A stretch of DNA of 64,000 nt, from the NCBI GenBank assembly GCA_035610365.1, contig CM069436.1, forward strand, positions 88,227,912-88,291,911, written 5' to 3'. The notes beneath the pieces were generated by a model, which was not told the DNA's origin, did no database searches, and worked only from the letters and a program-made list of their open reading frames with translations. Source of the DNA: Aquatica leii. Its lineage: Eukaryota; Arthropoda; Insecta; Coleoptera; Lampyridae. Below are positions 43,501 through 55,500 of the stretch, one piece after another; position 1 is the first letter of the stretch, and the number at the start of each line of letters is the position of its first letter. A program made the position numbers and the translations under genes.

Positions 43501-46500
43501 GTTGAGAAATCTTTTCTTTGAAGAATCTAGAACATGTTACGAATTACCTGAATCATTAATAAATTCGACCAGTTCAAAAACGTACGCAGAAAAGAAAATA
43601 GTATTGAGTGGAAAAACGAAATGCTCAGAGAAATTGATTCATTAAATAAATATTAGACCTGGAAACACTAAATGCCAAGGTAGCACTGTGTAAATGGGTT
43701 TAAATCCGTTTAAAGCTTAACCCAGATGGTAGTATAAATAAGTACAAAGGTAAATTAGTAGTCAAAGGCTTTACTCGTCGTGAAGGTGTTGATTATAGTC
43801 AAACGCTTAGTCCAGTTGCAAAACTGACTACTATTCGTTTAGTTCTGAGTCTTCCTTCAAATGAAAAAATGCATCTAGTACAGTTTGCTGTATCAACAGT
43901 TTTGTTTTATGGAGAAATAGAGGAAATTATTTATATGACACAACCGAAAGGATATGAAGACGGCACAAAGCAGGTGTGCAAGCTAGAGAAAAGCTTGAAA
44001 CAAACACCGAGATGTTGAAACAAAAAGTTTAGAGACTTTATGTTTAGACTTGGTTGTAAGTCTAGTAGTGCTGATCCTTGTTTATTTATTAAATTGCAAA
44101 GTAATTTTAGTGATATTGTATGTAGATGACGGACTAGTTGTGGCTGTGGATCTACAAGATTTAAAGGGTTTCTTTGAACAACTTAGGACAGAGTTCCAAG
44201 CAACTACTACAGCTGCACAACATTATCTTGGTCTATAGATTGAACTTTACGAGAATGGCAGTGTCAAAATTCATTAACAGGCTTACGCAGAAAGCATTTT
44301 GAAACGTTGGACTAGCAGAGTGTAAGGCAGTATCTACGCCGATATTGAAAGTGTCAGAAGCTCAACTATCAAGGAAAGAAAACAGGAAGATATTTTCATA
44401 AGAAGCCGTTTGAGCACTTATGTACTTGGGAATAGGTCAGATTTAGCATCTAGTGTAGGGGTTTTATCTAGAACAGTTGAGAAACCTTCTGATGAAAAAA
44501 TATCAAGATTGAAGAGTGTTCCGGTATGTAAAAGAAACCATTCACTACGGAATCCCGTTTAAGTCAGAGGTGAAGTGTACCAGTTTTGAGTGCTACAGCG
44601 ACCCAGACTTCTGCGGTTGTCCGAATACATGTCGATCAACGTCTGGAGTTGTCATTATTTACACAGGACTTCAGTGTCAACGTCAGGTACAGAAGCTGAG
44701 TTACGGGCAATTCATGAGGCGACGAATCGACAATGCTGTAACAGTGAACTTAATATATTAAATCCTGAGCTTCATCGCAGAACGAAGCATATTAAAACTA
44801 AGTACATCTTTATTTGGGAGCAGGTGACATAAGAACTTGTTTCAAAAGTTCTATCATAACAAAAGTTACCTATCTTAACAACTTTATTAAGGCTACTTTG
44901 TTAATCTTTTGGGAAAAACAGCCGATGGAGAACACAGTAAAATGATTTCTCTATTGGCACCTTTGTTGTGTAGGAAATGACTAACATTTGAACCTCGACA
45001 CTAGGCGGTGCGGATGATACAGCTTTAGCAGCTCCGGGAAAGACGTTGTTAGAGATGGAACAGTAACTAACTAATGGCCTGCAAGAAATATCTAAATGTT
45101 ACCAAGAGAACTGTTTTCTCCATAATCTTTTAAATACGTATTTAGTATCATTATTCATTATATTTATGCAATAAAAATGCCAACAAACAACTAAACATAA
45201 AACGGTCTGGAGAACAACTGGTAAACTGCCCACACTGTACATATCTAGGAGTCACGTTGGACCGAGCTCGCACTTGCAAGTAGCACTGCATGACACAAGA
45301 AGTAAGGTTGAAGCCAGGAATAACTTCCTACATAAGCTAACTGGAAGTAAATGGGGTGTTCAACGAGAATACTCAAAGAACTTTAGTTTTAAGTCTAAAT
45401 TTTGCTGCCGCTGAATACGCAGTTTACGTTTGGTGTCACTCTATTCACACTCCTAAAGTTGATGTGATACTCAAAGAAGTTTTACTCCGGTCCACTCCTA
45501 TGCATGATTTCTACCTGCTGGGTGTCGTATCGTCTGACGAAGTAGAACAGCTGCAGCAGAGACGGAGAGAAAAAAGCAAGTCAAAAATCCCAAATACTTT
45601 TTTTTTATTATTCAGCTAAAGTTTTTTAGATAACTTAAATAGTATGATCACAACAAAGCAGAAAACTCTAAATATGAAGAGGAAAAATAACCGACACACT
45701 CTTTAAGGTAAAGGCAAATTCCTTATCATACACAACATTGCAAAGTATAAACACTTGCGGATAGAAGTAACGAGATGCAAGTCAAACCTGGCTCTCTGTG
45801 GAATGCAGAATGGAAGGCAAAATGTTATTGGTCAGTTTGAGATGAAGTTAGCGACATATCGTGATGACTACTATCTTTTCGGCATCTTACAAACTAGTAT
45901 TAAAGAAAATTATTAACTACATATATATAGATGTCTTTAATAGTAGTTCGTGAGATACTCACCATATGGTAACCATTACTAAATGTCGTTAATCATAATA
46001 ATATTTTTCTTACCCAGCAAATTACCGGTTTTGACTTCACTTTTAATTCATTATTTGCCTATCCAGTATGTAGGGGATAGAGGGTTAAACATTCTTGGTT
46101 GAAGTTTAAACACCTCAACATGTGCTGGTCTGCACTAAGTAAGATGGAACAATACTGCACCAGAGAAGATCTAGTTTTAGCCAATAGATTTTTTCAAAAG
46201 CAACACCAATACATTTCGCGATTTGATAAATGGTAATAGGACATTTTGGATACTGACCTCGGCAATCTAGAATCTATAGCAGCATTGTAATGCATTTTGA
46301 AAGAGTTTAACACAGTTAAATCTAAATGCTGAAGTTTGTTGGAGCAATGGGGGGAAAAGTCAAAACCGTCACTAGGGTTTTTTTAGCCAATTCTACAACA
46401 AAAACAAATAAATGGCTTTCATGGTTGTCCTTTATTAATAAGTTGGGATTATCCAGTCGACTGCAAGTGTGTTGAATAACTCGACCATCATCTATTTAGA

Positions 46501-49500
46501 AGGTTGGGGTAGTCTATTAGTTTTTTCTTTATATATGCATCGTGCACTCTATTTGTTCGATGTAACACTTTCCGCACTGGCATATTATCTTGTATATGCC
46601 TTTTTGCTGTTTTGTCTTTCACTTACTGTTGGATTGACGTTTTGGGGTTTTAAAGCGCACTTTTATATTTTGTTTTATCAGTATTCTACTTACCTTCTCT
46701 GTGACTCCCGTTATGTAAGGTAAACAAGCGATCCCTTTTAGTTGTTCTGTTGCCGTTTGCAGAATCGTCTGTGTCTTCATAGTTTTGTTTATTTTGGTGA
46801 TTGTATAACAGCTCTGCTCTTTCAATGTGCATCTTCTGACTGACTATAGGCGGGTTGCACAAAGCAAATCAAAAATGTAGCAAGTGATTATTTCTGAAAT
46901 CAATTGTTACATCACGAATAAACGTGGTTTCATTGGTTATGTAGCAATTGTTTTGAGAAATAATCAGTTGTTACATTTTTGATTTGCTTTGTGCAACCCG
47001 CCTTAAGTGTTGGTCATCGCTGATGGTTTCTGATTTGGATAGTAGCGTGTTTGTATTTTTTTGCGTCGGGTTATGGTGAGAATCCTTTTTCTGCATACTA
47101 CATTTTGTAGTTTTCCCTCTTGGGTTTTCTTAACCATTACGTTTTGGAAAGGTAAGTTTCCATTTTGCTCTTTCTCTAAAGTAAACATGATCGCTCTGTG
47201 CAGTGAGTTGATGTAGTCTAGGACTTGTTCTAGACTCTCTTATCTCTGCTGCCATATCACAAAGGTATCGTGGACATAACGTAACCATCACATATATTTC
47301 GGTTCTTCATATACTTTCGTAAACATATCGGCTGTTACATGTGATAAAGAATTTCCCATTGCAGTTCCAATCTTCTGTTTGTAGTATTTTTCTTCGTACA
47401 AGAAATATGTATGCAAGCTTAGCTCTACTAATCTGATGATATGCGCTTGCAGTCGTAGATCTGCTAGTATGGTCAGTGCGACGTTACATCAAAACTTACG
47501 CCACATCTCACTATTTCTCTATGCAGAATAATCCTCTAACAAACACACTACTATCCAGAGCGTAAACAATCAGCGATGACCAACACCTAGTCGGTGAGAA
47601 AATGCAGCTTGAAAGAGCACTTAGAAAGAATAGTTACACAGACACTGACATAAAGTTATGAAGAAACAGACGATTCTGCAAATCGGAATGGAACCATCAA
47701 GAAGGATAGTTTAATTACTTTACATAACAGAAGTCACCGAGTAGTTGATAAAATTCTGAAAAAACAGAAGCTACAAGTGCGTTTTGGAACCCACGTGAAT
47801 GCAACAGTATTTACCAACAGCCGAAGACAAAATGTCACGAATCAGGACGGAAGGTATATACAAGATAACACACCAATTCTGAAAGTGTTACGTCAGACAT
47901 CTTCCTTCGGTAGATCATCTCTAAAAAAATTTAATTGTTTTTGATCTTTTATAAATGTATAATGTAAGTAGTGTCGCTATAAGTGACAAAACCTCATCAT
48001 ATCACTAAAAGAGAATGTCAAAAATTACTTGCGCAGGTTTTGTACTTTGGTACATACTTTCATTTATGTAAGCTTATATGACTGGAGTCTATACTAAAAT
48101 AAGAACTTCTTCTGGGATTGGACCGTGTTAATCTAATCGAAGTTGCCAACGTTTCGCCCAGTTTCGCAAGGGTCTTTATCAAGGCGTGAAAGAAATCGAA
48201 GAATTCCAACAAGCAACCGAAAGAAATCGATAAACTTGAAGAAGCAAACGACAATCTAACCACTATAAAGTTTGGTAATTAACTTGTGAATCAAGCTAAA
48301 TTCTAAACTCCGTAGAAGTGACTTAATAAGAAGTAGTCTTTGTATATAATGAAGTATCGCCACGGTTGATTGAGCGCGCCTCTGATTGGGTTACGGTCAA
48401 AAAGGGACGTGCTATCGATAAACGAGTAACAACCAGGAACCAAAGAAGGGATATTTCGAAACTGTGATAACGATTAAGGTTTTTGGGGTGTTTGATTATT
48501 TCTGCTTTTTCTTTATACAGCGATCATGTTCTGGAATCCGTGTGTTGTTGGTTCAAATAGGTAAATGCGCGCTCAAATGAATTTTGTCGAAATATACTTA
48601 TCAGCGCGCGTTAGATGCACCCGCGTATAAGATAAAAGGTCACTAATGGCCGAGATTTTGATATGTTTGCAATGTACGTAAAAGGTCGTAATAAATGGTT
48701 GTTGAGCTCGAGTAAATTAATTGTTTAAATAAAGTATTCAAGTTTTGCCGTTTTTGGAAAATTATACAGTCCACTGCGTTGAGTAAACAGCGTATGATGA
48801 CGGAACGACCAGTTTCACCAACGTAGACTAAACCACATGAACAGGAAATTTGATATACACCTTGAGATAAAAGTGTAGGATATTTGTCTCTGGGACAAGG
48901 AAGAATCAGATATTTTACCTATCGAATGGGTTTGATATCATTTTTACGAAGAAGTTTCTCTATTTGATCTGTGACCTTATGAATGTATGGTAAAAACGTC
49001 ATTTTAAGATTCTGAAGTAGAAATGTCAGGTATTCGAACGACGACCTGAATATTGTTCTTAATATAACAATTGGTCAACGAAGTTTGCTTCTTAAAATTT
49101 ATCGATTTCTTTCAAGCTCTAACCTGATAAGTTGCTTACGAAAGTGGGCGAAACGGTGGCAACTTTGGTTACCACCCTTATTTTAGTTTGATTTGTGTGT
49201 AATTTATTTTTAGTCTGACAGTGGAGCAACTTTGATAAAGCACTATGGCTTCAAAATCATTTGCGATGAAATACGCCAAATGCGATCCCGGATAGACACA
49301 AGACTGTACCGTGAAGTAAACGAATTATTGGCCATCGTTGAAAATTGCACAGACCAACAAGTAGACATACCTCCTTTACTTAGCGAAGTCCCATTAAGCT
49401 ACAGAACCGGAGATGACGCATTGAGTCCCTATCCGATAGTCGGAGCAACGGCTACACCTATAGAGGGATTGGTACATCAAAGTTCTAGTTTAGAACAACA

Positions 49501-52500
49501 AATGGGGTATTTATATTATTTTGATTAACAATTGATGCCACCGCGATTGTATCTTAAAGAATACCTGGAACAAGTAACGAAGCCCTTGGTGATTTATCGC
49601 CGATAGAAGACGAAAATAACAATTTTAGTTTAAGATGGCAACCTTTAATTGCATCAGATAGACACGTATTAGAATCTGTGGAGCAAGCACTAAAGCATCC
49701 ATCTGATCCATCAGCGTTGCTACACTCTTGCGAATTTTTCTTCGACGTTATGTTGCAAGATTTTCCGGCCGAGGTGTTTTTACAAAGACCAGCGATTATC
49801 TTGGTACGTAATACTTACTCTCGTTTAATGCTTTATTGGTATATTTCAGCTGTTCCTTGATTATATTAAAGCATCAGTATCGACTCGGTTAACAAATTCT
49901 ATATTAAGTTGTTTTTTAAAACTGACCAAATGTATTAAAATTAGAATTCATTATTATTCAGATCCATCTACATATACTTCAAAAGAAAACGTAAGTGTAT
50001 CAGCTTGTTGTACTATGCAAATTCATTGTTAACTTTGTAGACAATTAATGATATGGACAATGCAAATTATTCTCCAACATCGAATCGTAACAGCCCGTAC
50101 ATGTCTAATTTGAAGGTGCCTCATACGACAGCGTTAACAGAAAACACTGAACTTTTAAAATCGAAACAATTACTAGTACCGCAATACTGTTTTATCACTA
50201 TGATTTCTATTTTCGATTTTATTTCTATTAAACCAAAAACCGTTAGAGGCAACTCGGATAAACAAAAACAAAACGGAGTAAGTTGGTACAATTAGAATTA
50301 CTGTAAAGAACTAAAATATTTTAGAACTTAGCACTCGTATTATTAGACGAGCTTATTTCTTTATTAAGTTTGCTTTTAACGTCAAATGCATGGGGCAATA
50401 AAACCGCACCTAATGTCGTTGAGTTATTACGCGTTTTTGAAAAAGTATTAAGGAAATTTGCAGAAGCTATCGATCACTTTAGGTTTGTGTTTCCTACTTT
50501 GATTGTATGGTTTTTTTATGATTTTTTGTAGACTAGAAGTAACTAGTGATGAATCTAACGTTATAAGCCGTATTTCGTTTTTAAGACTGCTTTGTAATTG
50601 CTCCAATTTATTGACGAATCTAATTCCGATCGATGCAGCTGATCAAATATTACCAAAATCCATGAAAAATGCTTTATCCGATTGCTTGCTAGATCCTGCG
50701 TTGTCTCGTTTATACCCAAGCACTCATGAAACTATTTTACAATTTGTGAAGGTACGTTTTATATTATTGTATATAATTTATTTATTTTGTTCTTACAGGG
50801 GTTTGGGGGTCACTTTGAAGCAGACGCTGTTTCAAAGTATCGGGACGTTAACCAAGTGTGTAATTCAATGACTAGTGCCATAAATTTTTTTCGCAATTAT
50901 GCTTCGTTGCCTTTCACAGAAGCGATTAAATTGGCGAAAGAAGCAGTTAAAAGCTTAGACTTTCTCAAAAACGTCTCATTTATTTCTTCGATCATTCAAT
51001 TATGCTCAGATCATTTACCGGCTTGTGTTCAAGAAGAGTTTTTAGAAACTACTGAAGGTAGGCTTCGTTACTATTAATGTAATTTTATTCTATGCATCTA
51101 TTGTCATCTAAATATATTTTTATCTCTAATTAAAGTTCAACTTCAATGATGAGAATTTAGTAACTAAGTATTTTTTTGGCCAGTCTTACTATATCTGTGT
51201 TCTCAGATTTCATGAGTAAGACGTTTTTTTTAAACATGAGACACTGTCGTGATTTAACCTCTAGGTCACGTTTAATGTCTACTGACATGGCGATAGTAAT
51301 ATCGTCGGCGTTAGCAAGTCTATTAAAGTTCGAGAAGTGCGATGTTTCACGTAACCCTTTATGCAAATGATGTGCCCGGTGTTAACAGGAACAAGGTTGT
51401 ATTGGCTGAGATACGAAATCAATAGTGAAAATGAAAACGAATTTACCTGAACTATAAAATTTTGAAAGTAATTGAAAAATAGGTAGTACTAAAGGCATAG
51501 GAATAAAAGTTAAACATGAAAGCCTGAAAGGAGCAGACGTGAATCACGTGATATGAAGAATTAATAGAATACTGAATAACTATAGAAATCAAAGACTGGA
51601 AAAGGAAACAGAAAATAGAAAAGTATTTACGATGGGAGAATAAGCAAAAACGCAGAAGAAACGTGGTATCAAAAAGAGAAGGAAAGTCGAAGGATTCATA
51701 TTTTGGAAAGAAGTAGCAATCCTTTTGGTTTTTTTTTTATTCTTATTGTTCTGAATACGTTTCTCTAACAATCTGCCTTTGTTACCACTCTTTGATTTTT
51801 AAGATTAGAACCTCTTGATATTGTTGCGTATTTTATTTATTAAAAACTAATTTATTTATAACGACTAAAAATTAGGTTTACTTATTCTAGAAATATATAC
51901 ACTTTTAATTTAACCGAACTAATTAAATCTAATAATATTTAATGAAAACACACTATAATTTATATCACTTACAAGAAGATAAGATAACGTCCTCGGATAG
52001 CCTCTTGTTTACACTAGAAATCACGTACACGATTATTCTCGGTTTATTTATGTAAACACACACGCGTGCTAACGATTTATTTATTTCCACTTTAATAATC
52101 TTCTTAACACTGCTGTATCCGCATTTCAGCAATCACTGACCTACGATTTCCATCTTCGGCATTTATAGACATCGGCGAATCCTTCTCGAGCGTTCCCTAC
52201 TTTTCGCTATAACTTTTAGAAAAATAGATAACAGCTTCTAGAAGGCTCTTGCATTTGCAAGTAATTTCTCGGACGTTTCAATATTGTAACTTGCCAACGT
52301 TTCGCTCACTTGTAGTAAAGTAAGCGATAATTTAACAAAGAAACATTATAAAGTTATTTAATCAACTTGCGAAGCAAGTCAGATTCCAAACTCAATAGAA
52401 GTGAATTAAGAACTGTGAACACAAATGACATTAATATTTCAGTTATAATTAAACAGTCTGCGTACCAACTCGACAAGTGATCCATGGCGATCTGCAACCG

Positions 52501-55500
52501 ATCGACGATCTGTTTGAGGGATCCATTACTACGGTGTCGTCGGCGTATAGCGCGTACTCCGTTCGTGGCTTAGACGTGTTAAACTTAACTCGAAACGTGT
52601 GGTTGATGAGGTAGGAACGGATCAATTGAATCATCGGTTACGAGATGCTATTGTAGAATAGCTTCAGTAGAAGTCTCTGATGCCAGACCTTGTCGAACGC
52701 TTTTTGGACGACTTGTAAAACCTGGTGCGTCGTCGAGTGTGACGTTGGAAAGCCAAATTGCTCTTCCGAAATCACCTAAGTTCGGTTGCGATGCTCGGCA
52801 ATCTTCGTCTTCGTTTCGGACTGCATTCTGTTGAGAATCTTGCGGTTTTCGGGGTTTCTGGTTTATTACTATCTTCGACGTCGATTCTTCACGCGAATTA
52901 TCTCTCGAATACGTGGAGGTAGTTGTTGCGGGTCGGTGCTGTGCTTGGTGTCGGTTTTCGATGCGGCTTCTACGGCACTTCGAATAGCTAGAGTTAAATC
53001 TTGTTGTGCTTCGCAAGCGATGACTGGAACTGGAAACGATCTCGTAGACTGACCATACGATGAAGTTGTACTTTTTGGGTTGAATGGCTGTTGGTTCGCC
53101 AAGTTGGTCCAACACGGGTTGTGATCCGAACTTAGCTCTTGCACCGTCTAAATCTTGTGGTTGATGTAGATGTGCATGACGTAGTTGGGTATTCTAAATA
53201 AGTCCTAAGGTGTGTCTCGGCAACCATAATAACATCCAAGCTATGCCTGTACGCGAATTTCTGTAATTCGTTCCTTTTCTCGAAGATACCGTTTGCGTTC
53301 TAAATGATTAACTTGGTTCTTGTGTGCTTTCATGCACGCGACGAAATTCGGGTACAATGCTAAATTGGTGGTGGAATAGCCTGCGAAGCGGTAGCTCTAG
53401 CGAAGCTAATTCTTTAACGTACTTGTCTTGATGGGGCTTCGGATGATGCATCCTTACAGTTGCAACACATTGTCGGGCCATCTTCACGGGTTTTCTTACA
53501 TACAACTGTGAAATCTTCTTCAAATTTCACATATCCTGGCATTGCTTTACAGCAATTCCGGGCGTGGCCGAAACGTTTGCATCAATGGCATTGGCTGAGA
53601 CCAGTCTCGTTCAATAAATACCCGTAAAGGTCCCACATAACGGTTTTTTGGAGCCATTGCTGACTGGAATATCTCGGATGATCTCCATTGGTTGGACGAC
53701 AAAAGATGTTGACGATATTGCTTTTGGTTCGTCAATCGTGACCAGTGTTAAAATTGTGAAGACGTTTTCATCGCGCTTTTTCTTTTTCTTTTTAGGCAGA
53801 GGAAGTAGGACGATAGCAGTATGCGTGGTCATAAAAGTGGTGGTTGCGGTAGTGTCTTTGACGGTGGAACGTTTTTTTCTCGAAGACGTTCGTTGAACAG
53901 AGTGCTTTCCCGCAATCAACGGTCGAGCGGCTCTTCCATCGACTTTAACATCTTCGATTGATCAGCCAGCATTTTCGATTGGTCAGCGAGGGACTTGTTC
54001 TGTCCCAGAATCTTCGCCTTTACTTGAATCCTATTAGTGTCTGTATTCGTTGTGTTCTATAAATTATGAAGTTCAGAAATGACTTTAAAAAAGTCATCAG
54101 AAACCTCTTACAATACCAGAACCTAACGTTGCTGAAATGAACGTTATTGATTTAACGTTGAATGCTGCATTAAAAATTCTTATTGGATACTTATAAAAGC
54201 AAACTAACAATGTGATATAACCACATTCTTTTGAAACCACTCTATTTTATTCAACAATTGTAAAAATGTAAAACGTATAGTTCAACCGATCACAATGAGT
54301 GCAAGCTGTCGAATCTCAGTGACTTAAGAAGTAGTTGTCTCCGTAATTATAGATGAAGTATCGTCGCGGAGGGATGAGCTTCACTCTGATTGGGTTACGT
54401 TTGAAAAGCGGCATGTCTTTGATAGACCAGCAACCGAAGAGAGGGGATTGAAGTTTTTGGGATGCTTGGTGATTTTTATGCTTTCTCGGACTTTCTTAAT
54501 GAAGACGAATGGAGATTTTTCAATAACCGGGGCGTTATCAAAATCTATATTGTGGCCTGTAGTAAAATTATATTCAGCAACAGCAGACTAGAAATATGTC
54601 TTTTCTTTGTACAACGATTATGTTCTGAAATACGTGTAATGACAGAACGACTAGTTATAGACTAAACCACATGAACAAGGAATTTGGTATACACTTTGAG
54701 ATGAAAGTGTAGGAAATTTGTCTTTGGGAGAAGGAAGAATTTGAGATATTTTACCTGTCGAGTTGAATATGTATTTAATACCGTTCTTATGAAGAAGTTT
54801 CCTTATTTGATCTGTGACCTTATAAATGTAAGGCAAAATGCCAATTATGGATTAGAATCGGAAGTAGAAATGTCCTTAGGTACTCGAGTACGAGGATGTA
54901 GACGACGTTTTATAACTGGTGGAAAAACCTGCTTGATATAATTCTAGTAAAATGACGGAGTTCCGAATCTGGAATTCTCGGGATGGCAAATAGAAAAAGC
55001 GCGATGGACCAAAGATCCAATAGCAGAAAGTTTCTGTGTCGAATGGTGGGTTTTCGATAGACAAAATGGCCTAAAAGTTCGCCGGGTTTACGTGTCACAA
55101 GAACGTTAAGAAATGGAATAGAATCATTCTTTTCAATTTTCATGTTTATGGTTAGTGTAAAAAGCATATAAATCATCAAAACACCCCAATAGCGTCATAC
55201 GTGACAACTATCCTCTTTTTAGTTCTCGGTTGGCTGGTTTATCGAAGACACACCCCTTTTCGAACGCAACTCAATCAGAGTCGAGCTCATCCCGACGATA
55301 GTTTAGATGTAGTTTTTTAGCCGTGGCAACTAAATAGTAAAGATGTACCTTGAGTTTCCCTCTACAAAAGTCTGTACAATGTCGAAAATTGGAATCAACA
55401 GTTTTGGTCGTATACCGAAGTAATTGCTGTTAATGGCTACTTCATCGCCCTCGATTACATGGTTTATCGTTACAAAGGTGATATTCAAAGAACGCGGCCC

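Noticed and set aside
46469..46723. 84-codon hydrophobic ORF that looks like a membrane protein
   Set aside because: Its second half overlaps, in antisense, a Penelope-like frame with recognisable motifs, and nothing supports the first half.
51157..51366. Minus-strand frame with a vague histone H3-like feel (RLAN.D, LAKKIL end)
   Set aside because: None of the invariant histone fold residues line up and it lies in a decayed intron. Probably chance.
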